Below, in pieces: positions 11,299-21,141 of a DNA stretch of 64,000 nt. Source of the DNA: Sulfuritalea sp. (GTDB lineage Bacteria > Pseudomonadota > Gammaproteobacteria > Burkholderiales > Rhodocyclaceae); NCBI GenBank assembly GCA_030651305.1, contig JAUSCI010000075.1, positions 1 to 64,000 on the forward strand, in the 5' to 3' direction. Within the stretch, counting starts at the first letter, position 1, and each line of letters opens with the position of its first letter. A program made the position numbers and the translations under genes. Below the pieces are notes generated by a model, which was not told the DNA's origin, did not search any database, and saw nothing but the letters and a program-made list of their open reading frames with translations.

Positions 11299-12402
11299 TC
11301 AGTTACCAAATTGCGCGATGAAGCGACGGTCGATCCTGTCCTTCCAGCGCCATGCCCAGGCGCCCGATGTGCTGAATCCGCCCCATGCCGCCAGCGCGTG
11401 CTGGTGGCCGGTGCTGAGCAGATACAGCGCGCGCTGTTGCGGTCGCCATGGCGTCAAGGCTTGTCTCTGGCAGATGGCGCGCAGGTTGTGCGCCAGCGGC
11501 GGACCGGCACGCACCGCGAACACGCCGGACTTGGGCCGGGCATCGGCATAGGCGGCGACATCGCCGACAGCGAATACAAAGGGGTGGGAAAGGCTCTGCA
11601 GCATCGCATTGACCCGGATGAAGCCTGCATCGTCGGTGGCGAGGCCGCTGGCGGCAGGCCAGGCCGGTGCGGCCGCGCCGGTGGCAATCAGGGTGGCGTC
11701 AGCGGCCAGTTGCGATCTGTCGTCAAGCTGCACGTGGCCGGGCCGCAGGGCGACGGCGTGCCGGCCGCCCAAGTGCGCGATGCCTTGCGCGGCAAGCAGC
11801 CTCGCTGCCTTGCGGCGCAACAGAAACGGAAAGCCGGTCAAGGGTTCGCGGTTGCTGCCGATCAACGTGAGGCGGACGCGGTTCAGCCCTTCCGTCGCAA
11901 AGCGAGCCTGGATGGCAAAGGCCAGTTCCGTCGCCGCTGCGCCATCGCCGACTATTGCCAGCCTGAACCCGTTCTGCCGGGCCCTTTCCAGCAGGCCGGG
12001 CCAGGCGGCGACGAAGCCCTCGATGGGTCGGATCGGCAGTCCGTGTTCGACGGCGCCGGCAAGTCCCGCGAGATTGGCAGCGGGGCCGGTATCGATCGAG
12101 ACATGGTCGAACGGAATGCTTGCGCCATTGGCGCAGCGTATCTGCTTCGTCGCCAGATCCAGCGCGGTACAGGATGTTTGCACGAAGCTAGCGCCGGCGC
12201 GCCGGGCCAGCGAATCCAGCGCCAGGGCGCACTCTTCGATCGCGTAGTGGCCCTCTATCCAGCCCGGCATCATGCCCGAATAAATCTGGCGTGCATACGG
12301 CGATACCAGGGTCACGTCGGTGTCGGCAAACGGAGCTTTGGCCAGCGCTGCCAGGACATGCACATGGGCATGTCCGCCGCCAATCAGGACCAGTTGTTTC
12401 AC
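11299..12402 (-). CDS. FAD/NAD-dependent pyridine nucleotide-disulfide oxidoreductase family protein (NDH-2-like)
   Basis: GTG start; KQLVLIGGGHAHVHVLAAL dinucleotide-binding motif; FVFAVGDVAAYADA. Confidence 0.8.
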   Translation of the reverse strand: MKQLVLIGGGHAHVHVLAALAKAPFADTDVTLVSPYARQIYSGMMPGWIEGHYAIEECALALDSLARRAGASFVQTSCTALDLATKQIRCANGASIPFDHVSIDTGPAANLAGLAGAVEHGLPIRPIEGFVAAWPGLLERARQNGFRLAIVGDGAAATELAFAIQARFATEGLNRVRLTLIGSNREPLTGFPFLLRRKAARLLAAQGIAHLGGRHAVALRPGHVQLDDRSQLAADATLIATGAAAPAWPAASGLATDDAGFIRVNAMLQSLSHPFVFAVGDVAAYADARPKSGVFAVRAGPPLAHNLRAICQRQALTPWRPQQRALYLLSTGHQHALAAWGGFSTSGAWAWRWKDRIDRRFIAQFGN

Positions 12403-13025
12403 GCGGTGGCCTCTGCCTGCTGCAACGCTTGCCAGCGCAAGACATCTTCCGCCCGATCGACATCCCACAGCGTCGCCACCTCCTGCCAGCGCAGCCCCTG
12501 TTCCGAGAGTCGGCGCCGTGTTTGCGCCATGACCCGTGTCGTGCTCCAGGCTATGCCTGTAAATATTTCGGGGCAGGGCTGCCTCAGTCCTGCCAGGAAA
12601 TAGCCGCCGTCTTCCGTCGTGATGAAAACGGCATCGAACCCCGAGCACAAGGCGCGCGCTGCCTGCTGAAGATGCGTGGTGCCGAGGGCGGGGCAATCGG
12701 TGCCGATCAGCAGCAGCGGTCGTTCCTTGCATTCCGCAAAGATGTGCGCCATGCGTTGCCCCAGATCGACCTCCGGCTGGGTGCGCAGATCGAGTCCGTA
12801 ACGTCGTTGCACGGCGCGGAAAAAACGGTGTTGCGTATCGGGTGCGCACCACAGCGTCACCGGGCCAAGGCCGGCGGCGCGGGCGGTGGTCAGCGTGCGC
12901 AGGGTCAACTGCCGATGCAGGCGCGCCGCGCCGCCGGCGCCGAGCGCCGGAATCAGCCGCGTCTTGGCGTAGCCAGCCTGCGGCGCCTTGGTCATGACGG
13001 CAATGGCGACGTCTTCAGGGAGCAC
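12399..13025 (-). CDS. TIGR04282-type glycosyltransferase (DUF2064; arsenosugar-type annotation)
   Basis: VAIAVMTKAPQAGYAKTRLIPALG ... LLLIGTDCPALGTTHLQQAARAL; start approximate. Confidence 0.8.
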   Translation of the reverse strand: MLPEDVAIAVMTKAPQAGYAKTRLIPALGAGGAARLHRQLTLRTLTTARAAGLGPVTLWCAPDTQHRFFRAVQRRYGLDLRTQPEVDLGQRMAHIFAECKERPLLLIGTDCPALGTTHLQQAARALCSGFDAVFITTEDGGYFLAGLRQPCPEIFTGIAWSTTRVMAQTRRRLSEQGLRWQEVATLWDVDRAEDVLRWQALQQAEATA

Positions 13026-13710
13026 GCGGCAAGTATCCGTAACGTTGCGCCAGACGCTTCGGATCGGCGCCGAAAAAGAAGGCGGCACGCAGCCACCACA
13101 TCAGCAGTATGGTGCGCAGCACGCCGTTTTTTTCCCAGCGCCGTCCGGAAGTGATGACGGTGTCCGCCAGGCAAGCAGGTGGCGCCACACGCTTGAGGGC
13201 GGAGCACAGGACAATGTCTTCCATCAGGGGCAGATCAGGGTAAGCGCCGGCGCTGGCGAAAACCTCCCGTCGCACAAAAATGCCCTGATCTCCGGTGGCG
13301 ATGCCGGTCAGGCGCGAGCGCCAGTTCATCATGCGTTCGACGATGCGCAGCAAGGGATGCCGGCTGTCGATGCGCACGTCGAAGCGGCCCCATGACGCGC
13401 CCTCGCGAATCGCAGCTAGTAGGGCCGGCAGCGCGGTTTCAGGAAGTGTCGTGTCGGCGTGCAGGAACAGCAGCACGCGGCCCCGGCTGGCGGCGGCCCC
13501 CGCGTTCATTTGCGTTGCCCGGCCACGCGACGCGGCAAGCACGCGATCAGCCAGTGCGGCGGCCAGTTGCGCCGTGTCATCGACACTTCCGCCGTCCACC
13601 ACGATCAATTCCACGCCCTGCGTCCGCAAGGCCTGCAGCCTTTGCAGCCGTCCGATGATCTGCGATGCTTCATCGAGCACCGGCATGATGATCGAAAGCT
13701 CAGGCGCCAT
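13015..13710 (-). CDS. TIGR04283-type family 2 glycosyltransferase (arsenosugar-type annotation)
   Basis: LSIIMPVLDEASQIIGRLQRLQALR ... FLHADTTLPETAL. Confidence 0.85.
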   Translation of the reverse strand: MAPELSIIMPVLDEASQIIGRLQRLQALRTQGVELIVVDGGSVDDTAQLAAALADRVLAASRGRATQMNAGAAASRGRVLLFLHADTTLPETALPALLAAIREGASWGRFDVRIDSRHPLLRIVERMMNWRSRLTGIATGDQGIFVRREVFASAGAYPDLPLMEDIVLCSALKRVAPPACLADTVITSGRRWEKNGVLRTILLMWWLRAAFFFGADPKRLAQRYGYLPRAP

Positions 13711-13713
13711 CGT

Positions 13714-15858
13714 TCAGCGGCGTCGCCAGGCGTGAAAGCGTTCCACCCACGCCAGCAGTTTCTGCGGCGCGTGAGCCTTCTTCCATGCGCCGGCGGCGTA
13801 CTTGTTGGCCTCGGCCAGGGTCGGATAAATGTGGATGGTGCCGAGTATCTTGTTCAGCCCGATGCCGTGGCGCATCGCCAGCACGTATTCGGCGATCAAC
13901 TCGGCGGCATGTTCGCCGACGATGGTGACGCCGAGTATCTTGTCCTTGCCCGGCACGGTCAGCACCTTGACGAAACCGTACGCTTCGCCGTCGGCAATCG
14001 CCCGATCCAGATCATCCATGCCATAGACCGTGATCTCGTGCGCAATGCCGCGTTCCTTCGCCTCGCTTTCGTTCAGCCCGACGCGCGCCACCTCGGGCTC
14101 GACGAAAGTGGCCCAGGGAATCACCGAATAGTCGGCGCGGAACTTCCTGAACGGATCGAACAGGGCATTGACAGCGGCATACCAGGCCTGATGCGCGGCG
14201 GTATGGGTGAACTGGTAGGGTCCGGCGACATCGCCGGCGGCATAGATGTTGGGATACTTCGTCTGCAGGAACTGGTTGGTCTCGATGGTCTTGCCGGTGG
14301 CGATGCCCAGTTCCTCCAGTCCGTAGCCCTTGAGATTGGCCACCCGGCCGACGGCGACCAGCACCGCGTCGAAGGGAATGCGGACTTCCACGCCTGCATG
14401 TTCGGCGACCAGGATTTTCTCGCCGCCATCGATCAGGAACTGTTTGGCGCGGTGCTCCAGCAGCACGTTGATGCCCTCGTTGCGGAATCTCTGCGTGACC
14501 AGTGCCGAGGCCTCGGGGTCTTCGCGCATCATCAGGCGCGGCAACATTTCAACTTGTGTGGTTTTGCTGCCCAGCCTGGAAAAGGCCTGCGTCAGTTCGC
14601 AGCCGATCGGACCGCCACCCAGCACGAGCAGTCGCTGCGGCAATTCGCGCAGCGCCCAGACCGTATCGGAAGTCAGGTAGCCGACCTCCTCGATGCCGGG
14701 AATCGGCGGCACGAAGGGCCGCGCTCCCGCTGCAATCACGATGCTGCGCGTGGTGAGGCGCCGGCTGCGGCCGTCCTTGCCGACCACGTCGACTTGCCAC
14801 GGCGAAACGATTTTCGCGCTGCCCGCTATCACCTCGACCCCGAGCCCGGCATAGCGCTCGGCGGAATCGTGCGGCTCGACTTGGTGGATGACGCGCTGCA
14901 CCCGCTCCATGATTTCGGCGAACGAAAAGTCGGCGCTGGCGCTACGGCAACCGAACTCCTGCGCCCGTGAAATGTGCGACAGCAGACGGGCGCTGCGGAT
15001 CAGGGCCTTCGACGGCACACAGCCAGTATTCAGGCAGTCGCCGCCGAGCTGGTGTTTTTCGATCAGCGTGACCTTGGCCTTGACTGCCGCGGCGATGTAG
15101 GCGGTGACCAGACCGGCGCTGCCGCCGCCGATGACAATCAGGTTGCGGTCGAAACTTCGCGGCCTGTTCCAGCCGGCATACACCTGGTGCGCCTTGATCG
15201 CCTCGACGATCTTCTTCGCGATCAGCGGAAAGATGCCGAGCAGGGCGAAGGAAACGATCAGCACCGGCGAGAGGATGCCCATCGGGCTGTCGATGTGCGC
15301 CAACTGGGTGCCGGCATTCACATACACCAGCGTCCCGGCCAGCATGCCGACCTGGCTGACCCAATAAAAAGTGCCAGTGCGGATCGGCGTCAGGCCCATC
15401 AGCAGGTTGATCATGAAGAAGGGAAACACAGGCACCAGGCGCAAGGTGAACAGATAGAAGCCGCCTTCCTTCTCGACGCCGAGATTGATCGCCCGCAGGC
15501 GCTCGCCGAAACGCTGCTGCACCCAGTCCCGCAGCAGAAAGCGCGAGGCGAGGAAGGCCAGCGTGGCACCCATCGAAGAAGCGAAGGACACCAGCACCGT
15601 GCCCCACAGCAGGCCGAAAATCGCTCCGGCGACGAGCGTCATCACCGCCGCGCCGGGCAGCGAGAGGCCGGTGACGGCGACATAGGCGAGGAAGAAAACC
15701 AGCGCCGCCGTTTCCGGTTGCGCGGCACGCCAGGCTTCGATCGCCGCCTGCTGGCTCTTGAAATAGTCAAGGTTCAGGTAGCGGCCGAGATCGAGCGCGA
15801 TGAAAGCCGCGCCGGCGGCAAGCAGCGCGACCAGCAGGATCAGGCGCCGGCGGGTCAT
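13714..15858 (-). CDS. Fusion protein: N-terminal TVP38/TMEM64 (VTT) membrane domain plus mercuric-reductase-like FAD oxidoreductase
   Basis: Membrane region FPFFMINLLMGLTPIRTGTFYWVSQVGMLAGTLVYVNAG then VIGGGSAGLVTAYIAAAVKAKVTLIEKHQLGGDCLNTGCVPSKALIRSA. Confidence 0.9.
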   Translation of the reverse strand: MTRRRLILLVALLAAGAAFIALDLGRYLNLDYFKSQQAAIEAWRAAQPETAALVFFLAYVAVTGLSLPGAAVMTLVAGAIFGLLWGTVLVSFASSMGATLAFLASRFLLRDWVQQRFGERLRAINLGVEKEGGFYLFTLRLVPVFPFFMINLLMGLTPIRTGTFYWVSQVGMLAGTLVYVNAGTQLAHIDSPMGILSPVLIVSFALLGIFPLIAKKIVEAIKAHQVYAGWNRPRSFDRNLIVIGGGSAGLVTAYIAAAVKAKVTLIEKHQLGGDCLNTGCVPSKALIRSARLLSHISRAQEFGCRSASADFSFAEIMERVQRVIHQVEPHDSAERYAGLGVEVIAGSAKIVSPWQVDVVGKDGRSRRLTTRSIVIAAGARPFVPPIPGIEEVGYLTSDTVWALRELPQRLLVLGGGPIGCELTQAFSRLGSKTTQVEMLPRLMMREDPEASALVTQRFRNEGINVLLEHRAKQFLIDGGEKILVAEHAGVEVRIPFDAVLVAVGRVANLKGYGLEELGIATGKTIETNQFLQTKYPNIYAAGDVAGPYQFTHTAAHQAWYAAVNALFDPFRKFRADYSVIPWATFVEPEVARVGLNESEAKERGIAHEITVYGMDDLDRAIADGEAYGFVKVLTVPGKDKILGVTIVGEHAAELIAEYVLAMRHGIGLNKILGTIHIYPTLAEANKYAAGAWKKAHAPQKLLAWVERFHAWRRR

Positions 15859-15862
15859 GAAC

Positions 15863-16480
15863 TCATTTACCGCTCCAGACTTCTTCCACTCTGGCGTCCC
15901 TGCCGCAAGACCTGCGGTAATAGTTGTAGCGGATCGGGTTTTTCTTGTAGTAGTCCTGATGGTAAGCCTCTGCCATCCAGAAGGCCGTGGCCGGAGCAAG
16001 TTCGGTATGAATGGTCTTGAACTTGCCGCTCTTGAGCAAGGCGTCGCGGCTTGCTTCGACGGCTTTGCGCTCGTCGTCGTTCGCCCAATATATGCCGCTG
16101 CGGTACTGGGTGCCATGGTCGCAGAACTGGCGATCCTTGACCGTCGGATCGATGTGCCGCCAGAAGTAGTCGAGCAGTTGCGGGTAACTGACCTTCTTCG
16201 GGTCGTAGATCACCATCACCGCTTCGGTGTGTCCGGTGGATCCCGAACTGACCTGTTCGTAGCTCGGATTCGGCGTCCTGCCGGCGGTATAGCCGGAGTT
16301 AACCGCGATGACACCGGGCAGCTTTTCGAAGTCGCTTTCGATGCACCAGAAACAGCCGCCGGCAAAAATCGCGGTGGCGCTGCCGGCGGGCACGACAGCC
16401 GGGGCGGCCGGTGCTTCGGCATGGGCGGCAGTCGCCAAGATCGCGCTGACGGCGAGAATAGTTTTGAGGAATGGGCTCAT
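15863..16480 (-). CDS. msrA: Peptide-methionine (S)-S-oxide reductase MsrA
   Basis: AIFAGGCFWCIESDFEKLPGVIAVNSGYTAG. Confidence 0.97.
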   Translation of the reverse strand: MSPFLKTILAVSAILATAAHAEAPAAPAVVPAGSATAIFAGGCFWCIESDFEKLPGVIAVNSGYTAGRTPNPSYEQVSSGSTGHTEAVMVIYDPKKVSYPQLLDYFWRHIDPTVKDRQFCDHGTQYRSGIYWANDDERKAVEASRDALLKSGKFKTIHTELAPATAFWMAEAYHQDYYKKNPIRYNYYRRSCGRDARVEEVWSGK

Positions 16481-16986
16481 GTCCGCAATGCCGGCAAGGT
16501 TTCGGTCTTCGCCACGAACTTCAGGGCGACGCCATTATTGCAGTAGCGTTTCCCCGTGGGTTGCGGGCCGTCGTTGAAAACATGGCCCTGATGCCCGCCG
16601 CAGCGCGAGCAGTGATATTCGGTGCGCGGATAGATCATTTTGAAATCGGTCGAGGTGCCGACGGCGCCCGGCAGCGGCTGCCAGAAACTTGGCCAGCCGG
16701 TGCCGCTTTCGTACTTCTGGGCGCTGTCGAACAGCGGCAGGTTGCATGCGGCGCAGATGAACGTGCCGGCACGCTTTTCGGCGTTCAGCGCGCTGCTGCC
16801 GGGCGCTTCGGTGCCTTCCTCGAAAAGCACGCGGTAGGAATCCGCCGCCAGCAGCCCTTTCCAGTCCTGCTTGCTCTTGTTCAGCGGAAATGCGCTGGCA
16901 GCTCTGGCGGAGCCCATGGGCAATATGGGCAGCGAGAATGCGGCCATTAGTCCGGACATGCCTGAAATCCAGTTGCGACGGTTCAT
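16477..16986 (-). CDS. msrB: Peptide-methionine (R)-S-oxide reductase MsrB
   Basis: FICAACNLPLFDSAQKYESGTGWPSF ... EYHCSRCGGHQGHVFNDGPQPTGKRYCNNGVALKF. Confidence 0.97.
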   Translation of the reverse strand: MNRRNWISGMSGLMAAFSLPILPMGSARAASAFPLNKSKQDWKGLLAADSYRVLFEEGTEAPGSSALNAEKRAGTFICAACNLPLFDSAQKYESGTGWPSFWQPLPGAVGTSTDFKMIYPRTEYHCSRCGGHQGHVFNDGPQPTGKRYCNNGVALKFVAKTETLPALRT

Positions 16987-17113
16987 CTTGCTCTCCTGAT
17001 GTCGGGGCTGACGTCCTCGGGCGAGGCGCTCAGCTTGCTTGAATTGCTGGCATTTGGTCTTGCCAGTCGCCTTATTCCTTACAGTTTGCCGATATTAGTC
17101 ATCCTGCGTCAAA

Positions 17114-17713
17114 ATGCGTTCCATGGAATTGGATCGTCAAGCCGAGCTGAATGCCCTGCGTCCCGACCTGCTGCGCTTCGCCCGCCTGCAACTGCGGGAC
17201 GCCGCCGCCGCCGAGGACGCGGTGCAGGAGACCCTGCTGGCGGCGCTGACGGGCAGCTATCGCTTCGAAAGCCGATCATCCTACAAGACGTGGCTGATCG
17301 CCATCCTGCGCAACAAGATCATCGACATCATTCGCGGCCAGAGCCGCGAAGTGGCGGCGACTTCGCTGGCCGACGACGAGGCCGGCGATGACCTGCTCGC
17401 CGAGACCCTGTTCGATCAGCGCGGCCACTGGCAGGCGGCGGCACAGCCGGGGCGCTGGGCCGATCCCGATGCCTCCTTCGAGCAGCAGCAATTCTGGCGG
17501 GTGTTCGAGGCCTGCCTCGATCATCTGCCGGAAAAGACCGCGCGTGTTTTCATGATGCGTGAAGTCCTCGGCTTCGAGACCGACGAAATTTGTAAGGAAG
17601 CCGGCATCAGTTCGTCCAATTGCTGGGTAGTGTTGCATCGCGCCCGCTTGGGCCTGCGCACCTGTCTTGAAACGAAATGGTTTGCCGGAGCGGGGACCGA
17701 GGGCCAGAGATGA
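17114..17713 (+). CDS. ECF-like sigma-70 family RNA polymerase sigma factor
   Basis: LRPDLLRFARLQLRDAAAAEDAVQETLLAAL ... VFMMREVLGFETDEICKEAGISSSNCWVVLHRARLGLR. Confidence 0.92.
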   Translation: MRSMELDRQAELNALRPDLLRFARLQLRDAAAAEDAVQETLLAALTGSYRFESRSSYKTWLIAILRNKIIDIIRGQSREVAATSLADDEAGDDLLAETLFDQRGHWQAAAQPGRWADPDASFEQQQFWRVFEACLDHLPEKTARVFMMREVLGFETDEICKEAGISSSNCWVVLHRARLGLRTCLETKWFAGAGTEGQR

Positions 17714-17895
17714 TGCTGAGTTGCAGGCAAGCCACCGAACTGATGTCGCAGGAGCAGGATCGCCCGCTGACGATCTCCGAGCGCGTCGCGCTGCGCCTGC
17801 ATGTCTGGATCTGCGCCGGCTGCACCAACTATCGCCGCCAGATGGGTGTGTTGCGCGCGGCCTGCCGGCGCTTCGGCAGCGGTGGCACGCCATGA
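17710..17895 (+). CDS. Zinc-finger (HC2-like) anti-sigma factor
   Basis: Overlaps sigma gene; MMLSCRQATELMSQ ... RLHVWICAGCTNYRRQM. Confidence 0.8.
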   Translation: MMLSCRQATELMSQEQDRPLTISERVALRLHVWICAGCTNYRRQMGVLRAACRRFGSGGTP

Positions 17896-18128
17896 GCGAG
17901 GCGCCCGCAACGGCCGCAGCCACCAACGTTTGCCCGCAATGCGGCGCGCAGTTTCGTTGCGGCATGGAAGGCGGCGACAAGGAGTGCTGGTGCGCGAGCC
18001 TGCCAGCCCTGATGCCGGTTCCCGCGACATCCGATGCAGGCTCGCCTGCCGCAAGCTGCCTCTGTCCGGTCTGCCTCAAGCTCAGGCTGGGGATCGCGAT
18101 GGACCATGGCACGGGTAGTCCTGGATGA
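17892..18128 (+). CDS. Cysteine-rich CWC family protein
   Basis: CPQCGAQFRCGMEGGDKECWCASLP; overlaps preceding gene by 4 bp. Confidence 0.8.
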   Translation: MSEAPATAAATNVCPQCGAQFRCGMEGGDKECWCASLPALMPVPATSDAGSPAASCLCPVCLKLRLGIAMDHGTGSPG

Positions 18129-18161
18129 TGGAATTCGCGCCTATGCTTTTCAGGTATTGAT

Positions 18162-19676
18162 GTGGCGACAGTGCACGACACGGAATTCGACCTGCTGATA
18201 GTCGGCGGCGGCATCAACGGCGCCGGCATCGCCCGCGATGCAGCGGGGCGCGGCGTCAAGACGGTGCTGATCGACCAGGGCGATTTCGGCGGTGCCACCT
18301 CATCGGCCAGCACCAAGCTGATCCATGGCGGCTTGCGCTATCTCGAGTACTACGAATTTCGCCTGGTCTGGGAGTCGCTGCACGAACGCGAGGTCATCCT
18401 GCGCCTCGCGCCGCATCTGGTCGCGCCCTTGCGCTTCGTCATGCCGCATGTGAAATCCCTGCGGCCGGCCTGGATGATACGCGTCGGACTCTGGCTCTAC
18501 GACACCATGGGCGGCAGACGCATCCTGCCCGGTTCGGAGGGTGTGCGACTGAAAGGCAAGGGCTTCGGCGCCGGGCTCAAGCCTGAACTCGCCAGGGGCT
18601 TCAGCTATTTCGATGCCCGCGTGGACGATGCTCGTCTGGTCATCGCCAATCTGAAGTCGGCCGAGCAGCACGGCGCCCGTCTGCTGCCGCGCATGCGTCT
18701 CGTCTCCGCCATGCGTGAGCATGGCCACTGGCGCGCCATGCTGGAAGATATGCTCACCGGGGAGCCGTCCGAAATCACCGCGCGGGTCCTGCTCAACGCC
18801 GCCGGACCCTGGGTCAGGGACGTGATCGACCACAGCGAAACCGAAGTTGCCGCCAGCGCGCGCCTGGTCAAGGGCAGCCATATCGTTGTGCCGCGGGTGC
18901 ATCAGGGCGAGCACGCCTACATCCTGCAAAACATCGACAGGCGAGTGATCTTCATCATCCCTTTTCACGAAAACTGGTCGCTGATCGGCACCACCGACAC
19001 CATCGTCGAAACCATGGCCGCGGCCGGAACGATCAGCGAGGAAGAAACACGCTACCTGCTGGACGCCGTCAACCGCTACCTGGCGAAGCCTCTCGCCGAG
19101 AGCGACGTAGTGTGGACCTACTCCGGCGTTCGGGCGCTGTACGACGACGGCAAAGGCGACCCGGCGGCGATAACCCGCGACTACACGCTGGTGGTCGATG
19201 ACCGCGATGGCGTGGCCCAGCTCGCGCTGTTTGGCGGCAAGCTCACCACCTACCGCAAGCTGGCCGAGACGGTGCTCGACAAGCTGTCGCCGTGGCTGGC
19301 CTACCGGCGCGCGCCGTGGACGGACGGCGAAGCCTTGCCCGGCGGCGATTTCGATCCGGCTCGGCTCGACGAGGAAGTGGCATGCCTGTGCACCGGCTAT
19401 CCGCAACTGCCGCGCGAACTGCTCAAGGACCTGTTCCACCGTCACGGTCTGGCTGTTGCGGCGGTGCTTGGCGATGCGCCGACCCTTGACGATCTGGGCC
19501 GGGATTTTGGCGGCGGCCTGTATCAGCGCGAAGCCGAATACTTCATCGAACAAGAATGGGCGATGGCGGCCGACGACATTCTCTGGCGACGCAGCAAGAC
19601 CGGTTTGCGCATGTCGGCGGCACAACGCGAAGACTTCGCGATCTGGTTTGCCGATTCCCGGGCGAGGCAGCCATGA
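18162..19676 (+). CDS. glpD: Glycerol-3-phosphate dehydrogenase GlpD
   Basis: FDLLIVGGGINGAGIARDAAGRGVKTVLIDQGDFGGATSSASTKLIHGGLRYLE. Confidence 0.97.
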   Translation: MATVHDTEFDLLIVGGGINGAGIARDAAGRGVKTVLIDQGDFGGATSSASTKLIHGGLRYLEYYEFRLVWESLHEREVILRLAPHLVAPLRFVMPHVKSLRPAWMIRVGLWLYDTMGGRRILPGSEGVRLKGKGFGAGLKPELARGFSYFDARVDDARLVIANLKSAEQHGARLLPRMRLVSAMREHGHWRAMLEDMLTGEPSEITARVLLNAAGPWVRDVIDHSETEVAASARLVKGSHIVVPRVHQGEHAYILQNIDRRVIFIIPFHENWSLIGTTDTIVETMAAAGTISEEETRYLLDAVNRYLAKPLAESDVVWTYSGVRALYDDGKGDPAAITRDYTLVVDDRDGVAQLALFGGKLTTYRKLAETVLDKLSPWLAYRRAPWTDGEALPGGDFDPARLDEEVACLCTGYPQLPRELLKDLFHRHGLAVAAVLGDAPTLDDLGRDFGGGLYQREAEYFIEQEWAMAADDILWRRSKTGLRMSAAQREDFAIWFADSRARQP

Positions 19677-20488
19677 ACACCGGGCACGGCATGCGGCCGC
19701 TGGCCGAATTCCCCTTGCCGGCGCGGTCGCGGATCGTTGGCGTGCTGGCCGACATCGACGACACCATCACCACGTCAGGTCGCCTCACCGCAGCCGCCTA
19801 TGCCGCGCTGGAGCGCCTCCATGCCGCCGGCATCATGGTGATTCCGGTCACCGGGCGGCCGGCCGGGTGGTGCGACCACATCGCCCGCATGTGGCCGGTC
19901 GCTGCCGTGGTGGGCGAAAACGGCGCCTTCTGGATGCGCTACGAGGCTGGCGCACGACGCCTGAAGACGGTGTTTGCCGGGCCGCCGGCGCCTGATCGGC
20001 AGCAGCGGATCGATGCGCTTGCCGCCGAAATTCTGGCAGCCGTGCCCGGCTGTGCGCTGGCTTCGGACCAGTTCTGCCGCGTCGCCGACCTGGCCATCGA
20101 TTTTTGCGAGGATGTGGCGCCCTTGCCGACGACGGCGGTGGACGCCATCGTGCGGCACATGGAAGCGGCCGGCATGCGCGCCAAAATCAGTTCCATCCAC
20201 GTCAACGGCTGGTTCGGCGACTACGACAAGCTGAGCACGACGCGACGCATGCTGGCCGATGAATTCGGCATTGCGCTGGCGAACGAGGCGGAACGGCAGC
20301 GCTGGGTGTTTGTCGGCGACTCGCCCAATGACGCGCCGATGTTCGGTTTTTTTCCCAACTCGGTGGGTGTCGCCAATGTGCATGATTTCGCCGATCGGCT
20401 GGAGGCAAAGCCCACCTGGGTCACCCGCGCCCGCGCCGGCGCGGGTTTCGTCGAACTCAGCGAAGCCTTGCTGACCTCAGGGCGATAG
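19673..20488 (+). CDS. HAD-IIB family hydrolase
   Basis: GVLADIDDTITTSGRLTAAAYAALERLHAAGIMVIPVTGRPAGWCDHIA ... FVGDSPNDAPMFGFF. Confidence 0.88.
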   Translation: MNTGHGMRPLAEFPLPARSRIVGVLADIDDTITTSGRLTAAAYAALERLHAAGIMVIPVTGRPAGWCDHIARMWPVAAVVGENGAFWMRYEAGARRLKTVFAGPPAPDRQQRIDALAAEILAAVPGCALASDQFCRVADLAIDFCEDVAPLPTTAVDAIVRHMEAAGMRAKISSIHVNGWFGDYDKLSTTRRMLADEFGIALANEAERQRWVFVGDSPNDAPMFGFFPNSVGVANVHDFADRLEAKPTWVTRARAGAGFVELSEALLTSGR

Positions 20489-20546
20489 CGCCACGGCGCG
20501 CGGCGCGAAAAGTCGGCGCTGGTGGTACGGCGAAATAGCGTGAGTA

Positions 20547-21092
20547 CTACCCATTTGCCGCCTTCGGCCAGCCCCGGCGCGCGGCGCGGCGCAAGCTGGA
20601 GCGGACCACGGCGCGATGGAATGGCGCGATGAGGAAAATGTACGTACGCCCCAGGCGGTTGTGACAGTGAACGACAGTCGACAACGTCAGGCGATGTGGC
20701 GCAGGCGTCGAGCCTGATGTCGTGCAGAGTACCGACAACCGAAAGTCGAGGTGACTGTCGTCCTCGCCGAGCACGATTTCGTTCTCGGTCGCGCTGTAGA
20801 TCCGAAAGAACCCGATGCGCCTCACCTTGCTTGCCGCATCTGCCTTCGCCAATCGATCGGAGGTCTTCAGGCCAAACCCGGCGACTAGCAGATCGCGGAC
20901 CTTCATCAGCCGGGAAACCCAGGGCGCCGGACCCGAAAAGATGAAGCTGGCCAATTGCTCCGGATTCGTCGTCGATCCGACGGGAATCGGAATCGAGTAA
21001 GCGTCCGCGAGGTCGGTACGCTCGTACGCGCGAAAGACTCCGGACTCGGCGGGCACGGCGACGCAGGTGACGGCAAGAAAGTCCGTTGGCAT
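20547..21092 (-). CDS. DUF2867-like protein (distal, eroded part of cassette region)
   Basis: MPTDFLAVTCVAVPAESGVFRAYERTDLADAYSIPIP ... RIGFFRIYSATENEIVLGEDDSHLDFRLSVL; start chosen inside longer ORF. Confidence 0.7.
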   Translation of the reverse strand: MPTDFLAVTCVAVPAESGVFRAYERTDLADAYSIPIPVGSTTNPEQLASFIFSGPAPWVSRLMKVRDLLVAGFGLKTSDRLAKADAASKVRRIGFFRIYSATENEIVLGEDDSHLDFRLSVLCTTSGSTPAPHRLTLSTVVHCHNRLGRTYIFLIAPFHRAVVRSSLRRAARRGWPKAANG

Positions 21093-21141
21093 GGTCAGAT
21101 TCTCGACGCGCCGAACGAATGAAACGGCGGCATGGCACCTC

